This document shows positions 42,809 to 51,646 of a stretch of 64,000 nucleotides of DNA, piece by piece (position 1 is the stretch's first letter; every line of letters starts with the position of its first letter). The DNA comes from Streptomyces phaeolivaceus (GTDB lineage Bacteria > Actinomycetota > Actinomycetes > Streptomycetales > Streptomycetaceae): positions 4,278,001-4,342,000 of the forward strand of contig NZ_CP045096.1 in the NCBI RefSeq assembly GCF_009184865.1. The letters run 5' to 3'. Position numbers and translations under genes: made by a program. Below the pieces are notes generated by a model. That model did not search any database. It was given only the letters and a program-made list of their open reading frames with translations, and was not told where the DNA came from.

Positions 42809-44725
42809 ATCGGGTAGGAGGGACGGGTCGCCCGTCCCTCCTCCCACACCACCGGACATGCGGGTCACGCATCCGGCGGTTCACCAAGCTGGTCTCAACC
42901 GTTGCCAGGTCGGCTTGAGCATCTTCAGGCCCAGGTCGTCCCAGTAGGAGATGGGCAGTGCCCTGTCCAGAACAGGTGACTTCGCGACCCGCCAGTAGCC
43001 TTTGCTGCTGGCCGCCCATTCCCGAGCATCACGCTCACCGATCCCGAGCGCCCGCAGGTTACGACGTCTGGTCGCGTACCGTTTCCATTCCTTCCAGCGG
43101 ATCTGCCGCATCCTGCGACGGAACCACTTGTCCAGCTCCTGGAACACCTTGGGAGTGTCCGCGAGCTGGAAGTAGCCCATCCAGCCTGTGGTGAAGCGGT
43201 TGATCTGCGCGATGCGGTCAGCCATCGCAACGCTCCACCGGCGCGAGGTCAGCTCCTTGAGCCGAACCTTCAGGCGTTCGACCGCCTTCGGGTCGACCCG
43301 GACCCTGACCTTCCCACCCCGGACAAAGTAGAAGCCGAACCCCAGCATCGTCATGACGGAAGCTGGGACCACCTTCGACTTCACCCGGTTGACCTTCAGT
43401 TTCAGCCGCTGCTCGACCACGGCCGTGACCGAGTCGAGCACCCTCTGAGCAGCCCGCTTGCTCCGCACGAAGATCCGCAGATCGTCGGCGTAACGTGCGA
43501 ACCGGTGACCGCGCCTGAACAGTTCCCGGTCCAGGTCGTCGAGCATGATGTTCGACAGGACGGGCGAGAGCGGGGAGCCCTGCGGGGTCCCCTCCCTGCC
43601 CGGCGTCTTCACGCCGTCCACCATGACCCCGGCTTCCAGATACCTGCGAACCAGCTTCAGGACCCTGCGGTCAGTGACCTTGCGCGCGACCCGTGCCATC
43701 AGGACATCGTGCTGGACCCGGTCGAAGAACCGGTCCAGATCAAGGTCCACGACCCACCGGTTGCCGTCCTCGATGGCACGCCGCGCGACCCTGACCGCCT
43801 GATGGGCGGACCGGCCGGGACGGAACCCGAAGGACGACCCCGAAAAACCAGGGTCGAAAATGGGCACGAGCACCTGCGCGACGGCCTGCTGGATCAAGCG
43901 GTCCAGCACCCGCGGCACCCCCAGCATCCGCTCACCGCCGCCAGGCTTCGGGATGATCACCTGACGGACCGGCGCCGGCCGGTAGATGCCCGCATCGAGT
44001 TCGGCCCGGACCTCGGGCCAGTGCACCGCGATCCACGGCCTGAGTTCGGCCGTGGTCATACCGTCCACCCCGGGAGCACCCCGGTTCACCTCGACACGGT
44101 TGAGCGCCGCGAGCAGGTTCTCCTTCGAGAGCATCAACTCCCAAAGCGAGGAACGCTGTTCGCGGTGAACGTCCTCCGTGGAGTGCGCCGACCGGCCACT
44201 ACGCTCCGCCGTGGGCTCCGCCGGATGCACCGGCTCCTCCCCCCGCGGCACCGCCGAAGCAGTGTTGCTGCGGTCCCTGTGACCAGCACGAGCAACCACC
44301 ACATCACCCGTTCCACTCGATGTTCAGCCCTTCCCAGCCACCGTGCCCATCCCGGCTGGTACTACGGCCTCTGCTGACTTCTGCCCGGTCAGCCCGCACC
44401 TTCCAGCACGGACCGTCGGCGCGGCGACATCTTCAGCACAACCGACACCCGGACAGATCTCCCCAGGTAAGAACGATCACTGTCCCTGGATCCCCGCCGC
44501 GTCTACGCACTGGCCTTCTTGGCAGTGACGGGCTTCACCTTCGCGTGCAGGCTCACCCGACCAGTACGCCTCATACACGGTTCGTGTTCCTCGGTACCCA
44601 GGTCTCGCCTCGGGCTTCCTCCAGACCCCACCTCACGATGACGCCCTTGCCTCCGGCTCGGGGTTAGCACCACCTCTTCCCCCAGGGGACTTCCACCCCC
44701 AAGCAACCGCCCATGCTGGGCGCAC
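42809..44725 (-). mobile_element. Group II intron (probably class C) with reverse transcriptase
   Basis: Reading the minus strand, the 5' end is GTGCGCCCAGCATGGGCG, typical of group II introns. The 3' part contains a domain-V-like hairpin (CCGGATGCGTGACCCGCATG, then TCCGGT) and ends CTACCCGAT at 42809. The intron sits just after an intrinsic terminator hairpin, the preferred site of class C introns. The 44303-44725 part holds RNA domains, not genes. Confidence 0.8.
42881..44302 (-). CDS. ltrA: Group II intron reverse transcriptase/maturase
   Basis: The 473-residue protein has RT motifs in order: NRGAPGVDGMTTAELRPWI, RQVIIPKPGGGERMLGVPRV, FGFRPGRSAHQAVR, VDLDLDRFFDRVQHDVLMAR, GTPQGSPLSPVLSNIMLDDL and the catalytic YADD in RFARYADDLRIFVRS. 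A maturase (X) domain follows (INRFTTGWMGYFQLADTPKV) and an RRxR-rich C-terminus. No HNH endonuclease domain is visible, consistent with class C. The frame is intact. The true start may be later, near MLSKENLLAALNRVE. Confidence 0.95.
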   Translation of the reverse strand: MVVARAGHRDRSNTASAVPRGEEPVHPAEPTAERSGRSAHSTEDVHREQRSSLWELMLSKENLLAALNRVEVNRGAPGVDGMTTAELRPWIAVHWPEVRAELDAGIYRPAPVRQVIIPKPGGGERMLGVPRVLDRLIQQAVAQVLVPIFDPGFSGSSFGFRPGRSAHQAVRVARRAIEDGNRWVVDLDLDRFFDRVQHDVLMARVARKVTDRRVLKLVRRYLEAGVMVDGVKTPGREGTPQGSPLSPVLSNIMLDDLDRELFRRGHRFARYADDLRIFVRSKRAAQRVLDSVTAVVEQRLKLKVNRVKSKVVPASVMTMLGFGFYFVRGGKVRVRVDPKAVERLKVRLKELTSRRWSVAMADRIAQINRFTTGWMGYFQLADTPKVFQELDKWFRRRMRQIRWKEWKRYATRRRNLRALGIGERDAREWAASSKGYWRVAKSPVLDRALPISYWDDLGLKMLKPTWQRLRPAW

Positions 44726-44730
44726 ACACA

Positions 44731-44766
44731 AGAGCGGCCCACCACGTGTATCAGGTGGGCCGCTCT
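44731..44766 (-). terminator. Intrinsic terminator after the toxin gene
   Basis: A 13-bp perfect stem AGAGCGGCCCACC/GGTGGGCCGCTCT with a 10-nt loop lies 7 bp after the toxin stop. On the minus strand it is followed by TTGTGT, where the group II intron begins. Confidence 0.85.
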
Positions 44767-44773
44767 CGGTCTC

Positions 44774-45091
44774 TCAGGCGGGACCGGGATCGAAGATCTC
44801 GTGTCCACCAACCCGGCGCCAGATAACGTGCGGCTCACCTTGGCGGAGTTCATCTCCGTACTGCCAGGTGGCGCGCCCGTCAGGCGCCCAAGTCATTTCC
44901 ATGATGGGACGATCGCCGTCAGGGAGCCTGACTCCCTGTACCGGCTTGACCCGGAGGCCGGGCCGAAACTGCCCAGTCGCGACATCCGGTACGAACTTCT
45001 TCCGGACGGCGTCCTCGAACCGCTCTCGCTCCTGCGGAAGGAGCTTCTTGAAATCGCGGTCGAAGCGGGCAGTCGTCGCGAAAGTCGGCAA
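44774..45091 (-). CDS. RelE/ParE-superfamily toxin-like protein
   Basis: The 105-residue protein starts at a TTG 5 nt after GGAGG. It reads FATTARFDRDFKKLLPQER, then FRPGLRVKPVQGVRLPDGDR, EMTWAPDGRATWQYGDE and HVIWRRVGGHEIFDPGPA. The small alpha/beta layout with C-terminal HxIWRRVGxHxIF is that of RelE-like toxins common in Streptomyces. It follows the AbrB-type gene after 22 bp; toxins of this fold usually cleave mRNA on the ribosome. Activity here is inferred. Confidence 0.8.
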   Translation of the reverse strand: MPTFATTARFDRDFKKLLPQERERFEDAVRKKFVPDVATGQFRPGLRVKPVQGVRLPDGDRPIMEMTWAPDGRATWQYGDELRQGEPHVIWRRVGGHEIFDPGPA

Positions 45092-45113
45092 TAGGGCCTC
45101 CGGCGGGTCGGGG

Positions 45114-45407
45114 TCAGCTCTCCTTGTCGAGGTGCGCGAACATGCCGTCCACGTCCTCGTGACGGGTTGTGCGCCCAGCCGCGATGTCCTCGCTGGCCTC
45201 GCGCTCACCCGCCTGCCACCGCTCCGCCCAGAACCATGCCTGATCGGTGCGGATCTTCCTCAGCCCGTGAACCTCGACGACTCCGGCGTCGTTGATCTCG
45301 AACTCAAGCTCGTCACCTGGGGAGACCCCCAGCGCCTCGCGTACGCCTGCGGGCAGCGTCAGCTGCCCCTTGTCGCGCACGCTGGCCTGGAACGTAGCCG
45401 CAGCCAT
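45114..45407 (-). CDS. AbrB/SpoVT-type antitoxin-like protein
   Basis: The 97-residue protein begins after GGGAGGTC. The N-terminal swapped-hairpin domain (about 5-50) reads FQASVRDKGQLTLPAGVREA, LGVSPGDELEFEINDAGVVE. The acidic C-terminal part (EREASEDIAAGRTTRHEDVD) would wrap the toxin. It is encoded just upstream of the RelE-like gene and probably represses the pair. Confidence 0.88.
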   Translation of the reverse strand: MAAATFQASVRDKGQLTLPAGVREALGVSPGDELEFEINDAGVVEVHGLRKIRTDQAWFWAERWQAGEREASEDIAAGRTTRHEDVDGMFAHLDKES

Positions 45408-45546
45408 GGATGACCTCCCACTCTCACCTTCCATGTCTTCTCCACTACTCAGACTACCCAGGATTTAGTTAAATTGCGACTCTGCGACTCTCCAACTTTG
45501 TAACTTTCTCACAGTCTACCATCGCCGGTAGTAGCCAAGGGCCCCA

Positions 45547-45592
45547 GGCGCGCGGTACGAGCCGGCTGTGGCCTCGGCGGTCGCCGGATCCC
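45547..45592 (-). pseudogene. Third integrase-tail remnant
   Basis: A 45-bp stretch (CGCGGTACGAGCCGGCTGTG and on) closely matches the integrase-tail regions of elements A (34.43 kb) and B (42.53 kb). It shows that element B contains the left end of a further related element. The flanking 45408-45705 stretch has an AT-rich part (TTTAGTTAAATTGCGAC) that probably includes the antitoxin promoter. Confidence 0.5.
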
Positions 45593-45705
45593 CATCGAGG
45601 TCCCGGCATGGGGAGTCAACAGAGCGACCGGAGGTAGCCCGTTCAGCAAGAGGAGCTCCGACAGGCCCACGCGCGCGAGCGGACAGGCCGATCCCAACAC
45701 CCTCT

Positions 45706-46167
45706 TCAGACGAACATGGCAGCCAAATCCCCTGATACCAGGACCGGCGGGCGTCCGCTCTGCCCATAGCCCAGGGGGATGTCCGCGTCGGGGAACCACA
45801 GGTCGCACTGGGCCAGCTCACCGGGCCGATAGACCGTGCGCGAGACCGGATCGATGGGGACATAGGCCGGCCGCAGTTCCCGGATCCGGTCCTCGAGGAT
45901 GGTCATGCCCCTCTCCCAGCCGATCCGCTCGGCGATCACCGTCGCGGGCATCGTCGGGGTCTCCCGCAGCAGTTCCCGGATCTGCACGTCGACCGCGTCG
46001 ACGGCCGAGCCTTTGGCCGGCCGCCGGTACTGCGGCGGCCGGTCGCTGGCCAGGGCACGCTTGACGGTGTTCTTCGAGATGCCCAGATGCCGTGCGATGG
46101 CCCTGATCGGCATCTGCTCGGCCCGGTGTAGCCGACGGATCTCTGCCCAGTCCTCCACGAGGATCAC
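45706..46167 (-). pseudogene. Truncated IS21-family IstA
   Basis: 153 residues equal the start of IstA: VEDWAEIRRLHRAEQMPIRA, helix-turn-helix AIARHLGISKNTVKRALASD, then YRPGELAQCDLWFPDADIPL, where the catalytic domain begins. It stops after RPPVLVSGDLAAMFV, with the remaining IstA and all of IstB missing. It is a dead IS remnant. Confidence 0.88.
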
Positions 46168-46264
46168 CTTCCCTCCTGCCCTTGATCACCAAGGCCAGAG
46201 TCAGACGAAGATCACCAAGTGGGTCAGTTTTGATCCGCCGTCAGAGGGTCAGCGTTCGGGTTCT

Positions 46265-47993
46265 GGATCACTTTCCGTGCAGCACTGACGGACGGTCACG
46301 GGCCCGCCCCGGTCGCCGTACGGTCACCCGGCCAGGAGGACGCGCTTGCGGAGCAGGGCCAAGCCCGCGCGGCCGAACATCTGCCGCTTCAGCATCTTGA
46401 TCCGGTTCACCTGCCCCTCCACCGCTCCCGAGCTGAACGGCAAGGTCAGCCCCGCCTCCACCGCCCGCAGATCACATCCGATCCCGTTCACGAACGACAG
46501 CAGCTCAGGCAGGCTGCTGGCTTTCACGCTGTCGATCCAGGTCCCGAGCTTCTCGCCGGCACGCGCGTTCATCATCTCGGCGAAGGCCCGGACATGCTCA
46601 GCGGTGGCGTTGAGCTCGGGGCACCGGGCCAGGATGTCCTTGAGCCGCAGGGTCTCGTCCTGGGTGAGGTTGTCGGGGTGCCGAGCGATCCAGCTGGTCA
46701 CGTCCCGGACCGACGGGGGCCGCCTCCGGTCGGCGGGCTTGGCCCCGGCACGCAAGGGTTTGAGATAGTCGCGGACGACCGAGTAACCGCCGCGGAAGCC
46801 CGCAGCCGTGATCTCGTCGGAGAGCTTCTTGGCGCTGGTGCAGCCCTCTTGCCACCGCTGGTGGAGGTAGGGCTTGTAGTCATCGAGGATGCTCGCACGG
46901 CCCTGCCATTTGCCCTCGCTCAGCTCCTCGGCCGTGTCCGCGCGGGCGAACTTGCGCACGGTATTGCGGGCCAGGCCGAGCTCGCGGCTGATTGCACGCA
47001 GGGTGAGCCCTTTACCGATCAGGGCGTGTATCTCCTGATGGCGGTCGCGGGTGCGGTCGGCGCAACGGTGGGCGCTCCGTTCCGCCTTCGCGGCCTCGGT
47101 GATCTTCTCCAACTCGGCGGTCGCAGCGGCGGACGCCTCGGGACTGGGCGCTGGTTCGGGGGCCCGCAGCTGAGTGGAGTGCCTGGCCACGCAGCGTTCC
47201 ACGGCTTCGGTGAGGTTGTGGTAAAGGTGCCAGCGGTCTGCGACTTGCACGGCATCGGGGGCTCCGAGGCGGGCGCCTTCGGCGTAGCCGCTGGCGCGGT
47301 CCCGGCAGATGATCTCGACGCCGGGGTGGTCGGCCAGCCAGCGGGCCAGGGTCGCCGATTCGCGGTCAGGAAGCAGGTCGATCGGGCGGCGGGTCTCGAC
47401 GTCGATCAGCACAGTGCCGTAGACGTGGCCCTTACGCAGGGCGAAGTCGTCGACGCCGAGCACGCGCGGCGTCATGGTCGGCGGATCGGGCAGGGCCCGG
47501 ATCAACCGCAACAGAGTGGAACGGCTGACGTCGGCGCTCAGCACTTCGGCCAGCCTGGCGCCGGCTCGTCCGGCCAACATCAGCGCGACCACCTGCAAGA
47601 CGTTGTGCAGCCGCTGACTGCGCCGCCCGTGCCGGAAGGTGAGTCCGTTGATCTGCTCGACGAACGTCGCTCGGGGGCAAGCCGCGACCGGGCAGCGGAA
47701 ACGCCGGACTTGCAGGTGCACGACCACCGGCCGCCCACCCACCGCAGCGTCCGCCAAGCGACGCTCGTAACCGCTGTGGACCCGCCGTGATGTTGCCCCG
47801 CAGCTCGGGCAGGCGGCGTCACCCGCGCGTGCACGGGCCGTCACGGTGATCGCTTCCTCACTCAGCCCGACATCGTCGACCCGCAGGCCGTCCAGGTCGG
47901 CGAACAGGACATCCTCCACCTCTATGTCACTCACAGACCTGGATCGTCAGGTATACGGCGATGACGGCGCAGGGAAGCACCGAAAGTGATCAC
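46265..47993 (-). mobile_element. ISL3-family insertion sequence
   Basis: The element spans from GGATCACTTTCCGTGC (46265) to its imperfect complement GCACCGAAAGTGATCAC (ending 47993). It encloses one complete transposase gene. Its 46260-46500 end is repeated in inverted orientation at 48002-48243. Confidence 0.8.
46324..47934 (-). CDS. ISL3-family transposase
   Basis: The 536-residue protein has the ISL3 zinc-binding N-terminus (ACPSCGATSRRVHSGYERRL; RRFRCPVAACPRATFVEQIN), HTH-like region, DDE core (VLGVDDFALRKGHVYGTVLI; ICRDRASGYAEGARLGAPDA; VADRWHLYHNLTEAVE), an inserted helix-turn-helix and the C-terminal acidic site LPFSSGAVEGQVNRIKMLKR. Length and motifs are complete; it may be active. 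Confidence 0.93.
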   Translation of the reverse strand: MSDIEVEDVLFADLDGLRVDDVGLSEEAITVTARARAGDAACPSCGATSRRVHSGYERRLADAAVGGRPVVVHLQVRRFRCPVAACPRATFVEQINGLTFRHGRRSQRLHNVLQVVALMLAGRAGARLAEVLSADVSRSTLLRLIRALPDPPTMTPRVLGVDDFALRKGHVYGTVLIDVETRRPIDLLPDRESATLARWLADHPGVEIICRDRASGYAEGARLGAPDAVQVADRWHLYHNLTEAVERCVARHSTQLRAPEPAPSPEASAAATAELEKITEAAKAERSAHRCADRTRDRHQEIHALIGKGLTLRAISRELGLARNTVRKFARADTAEELSEGKWQGRASILDDYKPYLHQRWQEGCTSAKKLSDEITAAGFRGGYSVVRDYLKPLRAGAKPADRRRPPSVRDVTSWIARHPDNLTQDETLRLKDILARCPELNATAEHVRAFAEMMNARAGEKLGTWIDSVKASSLPELLSFVNGIGCDLRAVEAGLTLPFSSGAVEGQVNRIKMLKRQMFGRAGLALLRKRVLLAG

Positions 47994-48001
47994 AAGTCGT
48001 C

Positions 48002-48243
48002 GCTGTCGTTCGTGAACGGGATCGGATGTGATCTGCGGGCGGTGGAGGCGGGGCTGACCTTGCCGTTCAGCTCGGGAGCGGTGGAGGGGCAGGTGAACCG
48101 GATCAAGATGCTGAAGCGGCAGATGTTCGGCCGCGCGGGCTTGGCCCTGCTCCGCAAGCGCGTCCTCCTGGCCGGGTGACCGTACGGCGACCGGGGCGGG
48201 CCCGTGACCGTCCGTCAGTGCTGCACGGAAAGTGATCCAGAAC
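48002..48243 (+). pseudogene. Inverted partial ISL3 copy (transposase C-terminus)
   Basis: On the plus strand, LSFVNGIGCDLRAVEAGLTL to LRKRVLLAG repeats the last 57 residues of the ISL3 transposase exactly, followed by the same end ATCACTTTCC in inverse. It makes a roughly 240-bp inverted repeat with 46260-46500. It is probably the tail of a second ISL3 copy cut off by the complete one. Confidence 0.85.
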
Positions 48244-48450
48244 CAGCGTTCGGCCGTCGTCGAGACTCGCGTGCACCAGTGCCCGCTCCCCTTGAGCGAG
48301 AAGCATTCCGGGCGCGTGAGCGATGCGTGAGCGGATAGTCCGGCACGAGGTGTCAACGAGCAGGATTGAGCACGAGGCGGCGTGGCGCTGACCAGGTGCA
48401 ACAGCCCCACGCGGCAGTCTCCGGCACCACCCGGCAAGGATTCGATCCCA

Positions 48451-48493
48451 CTCCTAAAGCGGGTGTCGCAGGTTCGAATCCTGCCGGGGGCAC
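48451..48493 (+). repeat. att copy 3, right end of element B
   Basis: Identical 43-bp copy of the tRNA 3' part. The sequence after it (48494 on) is likely the original chromosomal DNA that once followed the tRNA gene, including a terminator at 48523-48548. Confidence 0.92.
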
Positions 48494-48522
48494 CGCCTGC
48501 GTAGCGGGTCAGAGGGTTGCAG

Positions 48523-48548
48523 GCCCCCGTTCTGTTCGGACGGGGGTC
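48523..48548 (+). terminator. Probable original tRNA-Arg terminator, displaced by the elements
   Basis: GCCCCCGT-TCTGTTCGG-ACGGGGGTCTTCT forms a GC stem followed by a short T/C-rich run, 30 bp after att copy 3, the usual distance behind a tRNA gene. Confidence 0.7.
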
Positions 48549-48689
48549 TTCTACTCCAGCAGTACTTCCTCATGTCTGGAGTTCGTAAAGAGTCCACGTC
48601 CCCATGCGAATCCGTCGGGGAGCAGCCTGGGCAGGCGGGGACCCCGAGGAGGCCGAGCCGCGCCGGGCGAGATCTGACATACTCGAAGT

Positions 48690-48956
48690 ATGGCAACTCG
48701 GAAGATCACCATCACCGTGCCGGAAGAGCTGGTGGAATCGATCAAAGAGCGCGTCGATGCGCGCGGTGTGTCCGGCTACATCGCGGCTGCCGCCGCTCAT
48801 CAGGACGCCATGGACCGACTGCGCGAACTGGCCGAACGTCTCGAAGAAGAGCACGGCGCCGTGACGGACGACGAGCAGCAAGCAGCGCTGGACCGCATCG
48901 CCGCGATTGACGGCTGGCATGACGAACAGCGGCCCAGTTCGGACGAGGCCGCGTGA
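48690..48956 (+). CDS. VapB-like antitoxin
   Basis: The 88-residue protein begins ATRKITITVPEELVESIKER, a ribbon-helix-helix-type DNA-binding start, continues VDARGVSGYIAAAAAHQDA and ends in an acidic helix (LEEEHGAVTDDEQQAALDRI). The stop overlaps the PIN-domain gene by 4 nt (GTGA). It is expected to repress the pair and neutralise the toxin. Confidence 0.88.
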   Translation: MATRKITITVPEELVESIKERVDARGVSGYIAAAAAHQDAMDRLRELAERLEEEHGAVTDDEQQAALDRIAAIDGWHDEQRPSSDEAA

Positions 48957-49399
48957 GCCACACCGCCCGAGCGAAGCTGCACCGGCCGCGGCAGAGAGTC
49001 TTCGTGTTCGACTCCGAGGCTCTCTCCAGGGCGGTTCAGGGCGATCGGGAGGTGGCCGCGCTGATCAAGACGGCTCCGCGGTTGGACATCCCGATCGTCA
49101 CCTCCTCGCTCACGACCTTGGAGGCGTGGGACCCTCGCGAAACGTCGAAGCAGGCACTGTGGACCTGGACGCTGTCCCGGATCCGCATCGTGCACACGGA
49201 CGACCAGGTGATCGCCATGGCGCGCGACATGCTGAAGGCAGCCGGCCTGCACGGGCGCAAGTACGCCATCGACGCCGTTCTGGCGGCTGTGGCCGGGCTT
49301 GAAGCCATGCGGGGAGCTCAGGCAACCGTCTTCACCTCCGACACCGACGACATGAATCAGCTCCTCGCGGGACACCCCGTCCGAGTGGAGAAAGTCTGA
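48953..49399 (+). CDS. PIN-domain VapC-like toxin
   Basis: The 148-residue protein has the acidic residues of PIN nucleases: VFDSEALSRAVQG (Asp), VTSSLTTLEAW (Glu), GRKYAIDAVLAAVAGL (Asp) and VFTSDTDDMNQLLAG (Asp). VapC enzymes cut specific tRNAs or rRNA. The N-terminus is about 15 residues longer than usual (SHTARAKLHRPRQR). It is translationally coupled to the antitoxin. Confidence 0.9.
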   Translation: MSHTARAKLHRPRQRVFVFDSEALSRAVQGDREVAALIKTAPRLDIPIVTSSLTTLEAWDPRETSKQALWTWTLSRIRIVHTDDQVIAMARDMLKAAGLHGRKYAIDAVLAAVAGLEAMRGAQATVFTSDTDDMNQLLAGHPVRVEKV

Positions 49400-49462
49400 C
49401 GAGACGCCGCCCACCCAGCCGGGGGCACCGATCGAAAGGCCCCGGACCGACCAGGGATGCTG

Positions 49463-50640
49463 TTGGTTAATCCGGGGCTTGCCTACTTCGCCCCGTCGAT
49501 CGTTTGATCGGCGGGGCGAAGTGCTGCGAAGTGGCTGGTGCGAGTGAGGGCTCGTGGTTGGCCGGTGAGGTGGGCGTCGATGCGGGCGAGGTTGATCGCG
49601 GCGCCGGTGAGCTGGTGCTGGAGGCTGGTCTTCGCGAGGCCTCGGTAGCGGGATCCGCGCAGACCGCAGCGCCCGACGGCCTGGGAGATGGTGCCCTCGG
49701 CACCGGCACGGATCTTGTACCGCTCCTTCCAGGCATCGGTTCGCTGCTCGGCTCGGGCCGTGCGGACGGTTTCGTGTTCTTCGCGGCCCTGCCGGAGGTT
49801 GAGCTCGCGGCGCTGGGCTGTGGGTGAGTTGACGCAGTCACGCAGGTGAGGGCAGGGGCGGCAGTCGGCCGGGCTGAATCGGACCCGGATGACGGGCAGG
49901 TTCTGCTGGGAACGCCGCTCGGCCCACTGCGTACTGACGACGCTGTTGGGGCAGGTCACCTGTTCGCGGTCCCAGTCGATGGTGAAGGCGTCCTGCCCGA
50001 AAGGGCCGTCGGCCGATGCCGCGGTGTCGGCGGCCATCGGCCCGTGCGGGACGACTCCGTGTTCGCGGCGGGCGGTCACGACCTGGCCGGTGGTGGGATA
50101 TCCGGCATCGACCCAGTGCTCACCGGGCAGGCAGTCCCGCATCGCAGGCCCTTCTCCCGGGCCGCGGCCAGGATGCCGTCCAGCATCCGCCGCCCGGCGT
50201 CAGCCTCCACCAGCCGGTCCCGGAACTCCGACAGCACCGAGAAGTCGAACCCCGGATCGTCGAGCTGAAGGCCGAGCGCGTACTTGAAGCCGATCCTGGC
50301 CCGGACCGCTTCCGCGGCCTGCCGGTCGGTGAGCCCTTCGACGAACTGCAACACCAGGACCAGCGCGAGCCGACCCGGTGACCAGGCAGGCCTGCCCCGC
50401 ACCGGGAACAGATCCACGAACTCCTCGTCCGTGAACAGCGACCCCAGTTCGTCCCGCACCCGGATCGCCAGGCTCCCCTTCGGGAACGCGGCCCGCGCCA
50501 CCCGCACCGTCTCCGCCGGGATCTCTCCAGATCCCTTCGGCTGCATCGACATCCGCACCCACCCCATACGACAACGTCGGCCTTCAAGACCACAACCGGG
50601 TCTTGAAGGCCGACGTCACGCCAGGCCCCGGATTAACCAA
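49463..50640 (-). mobile_element. Internally deleted IS1182-like element
   Basis: Ends TTGGTTAATCCGGGGC (49463-49478) and its complement (50625-50640) are perfect 16-bp inverted repeats. The inside is about 500 bp too short. A 17-bp perfect hairpin (50574-50590/50600-50616) lies just inside the right end. Confidence 0.85.
49483..50567 (-). pseudogene. Deleted IS1182-family transposase
   Basis: The N-terminal part (from 50567) reads SLAIRVRDELGSLFTDEEFV, LTDRQAAEAVRARIGFKYAL and LSEFRDRLVEADAGRRMLDG, then passes at about 50.14 kb into a different frame that encodes only the C-terminal part (GEHWVDAGYPTTGQVVTARR; CPHLRDCVNSPTAQRRELNL; IRAGAEGTISQAVGRCGLRG). The segment containing the first catalytic Asp is missing. 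It cannot transpose alone. Confidence 0.9.
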
Positions 50641-50997
50641 CCGCATCCGACCTTGGTCCGGGGCCTTTGGCGTTCGCTTCTGACATCGGCGAGGGCGGTC
50701 AGTCGCAGCCGGGCGGCTCTTGAGCGGGCGATCCACGTGGGTGGGGGTGAGGGTGAGGGTGGCGGTGCCGGGGGCTTTCGGTGGGTGGGCGGTCGTCCGT
50801 CTCAGGGGGGTGGCATCCCAGGTGGGCATCCCAGGCTTCGGTGTTTCCGCAGGTCACCGGGTTGGGATTGTTCCGCTGTTGCGGGTGGGGTGGCGGCTGT
50901 TGTCCCGGGTCGGCGGGGCGTCCGATGCTACGGCTGTCGCACCGGCTGAAGCGGCCGGCCGCCCGGCGGCACCACGGCGCTCCGGCTCGCCCGTCCA

Positions 50998-51045
50998 CCG
51001 TTTCACCGTTTCACCGTTTCACCGTTTCACCGTTTCACCGTTTCA
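50998..51045 (+). repeat. Six tandem copies of CCGTTTCA
   Basis: Six perfect 8-bp units end 31 bp before the ATG of the secreted protein at 51077, in the expected promoter/leader region. The 50641-50997 stretch before it has no gene. Confidence 0.9.
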
Positions 51046-51076
51046 TTTATCTACTGAACAGAAGAGGAATACGCAG

Positions 51077-51646
51077 ATGAACGTGAAGTCCCTTGCCGGT
51101 CGCCGTGCGGCCGTGGCTGCGGGTCTTGTGTTGGCGCTCGGTTGTGGTGTGTCGGCGCAGGCCTCCGCCACCGGTGGCAGTGGTGGCGGTGTGGCCAAGG
51201 GCGGCGTTGCCGTCTGTGACCAGAGGGTGCTCGGGGTGTCTGCCAGCAAGGAGCCCGCGGACAGTGCGGATGCCAGGCATCTCCTTCTCACCGTTCAGAA
51301 CACCGGTGACAAGAAGTGCGACCTCTACCGCTACCCCCTCGTGCGGCTCGGCGACGGTCGGAAGACGGCCCGTGTGATCGCGGAGAGCGACCCGCACCCG
51401 GGGGTTCCCGTCACCCTCGCTCCGGGTGAGGAGGGGTACGCCGGTCTGGTCGTCAACGGCCCCATGGACGAGTACGAGGCCAAGAGCATCACCCTCGGCC
51501 TCCAGGGGCGCAAGGCCGGCAGCAGCGTGGGCAAGCCGATCGACGTCCCCATGCCCGTGGAGACGTTGTACGCCAACGACTTCCAGCGCGTCACCTACTG
51601 GACGACCGCTCCCGGATTCGCCCTGGATTTCATCATGTCGAGGTGA
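51077..51646 (+). CDS. Secreted DUF4232-like protein
   Basis: 189 residues with a Sec signal peptide (basic MNVKSLAGRRAA, hydrophobic VAAGLVLALGCGVSA, cleavage near AQASA). The mature part resembles DUF4232: LLLTVQNTGDKKCDLYRYPL, PVTLAPGEEGYAGLVVNGPM and a C-terminal strand. Two Cys (in AVCDQ and KKCDL) may form a disulphide. The ATG follows GAGGAATACGCAG. The function of the domain is unknown; it is exported. Confidence 0.88.
   Translation: MNVKSLAGRRAAVAAGLVLALGCGVSAQASATGGSGGGVAKGGVAVCDQRVLGVSASKEPADSADARHLLLTVQNTGDKKCDLYRYPLVRLGDGRKTARVIAESDPHPGVPVTLAPGEEGYAGLVVNGPMDEYEAKSITLGLQGRKAGSSVGKPIDVPMPVETLYANDFQRVTYWTTAPGFALDFIMSR

Larger units (their letters stand above)
42311..48493 (+). mobile_element. 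Integrated element B (6.2 kb), tandem to element A
   Basis: It is bounded by att copies 2 and 3. Its left 250 bp resemble those of element A (same hairpin at 42329-42348, same CGGCCTCGGACTC stretch, same integrase-tail region), and its right end repeats that of element A. Cargo: group II intron, RelE/AbrB-type pair, IS21 fragment, ISL3 element. A third integrase-tail copy at 45.55 kb suggests that it is itself composite. Confidence 0.78.

Noticed and set aside
44320..44667. Plus-strand frame inside the group II intron
   Set aside because: It overlaps the structured intron RNA domains and has no family resemblance.
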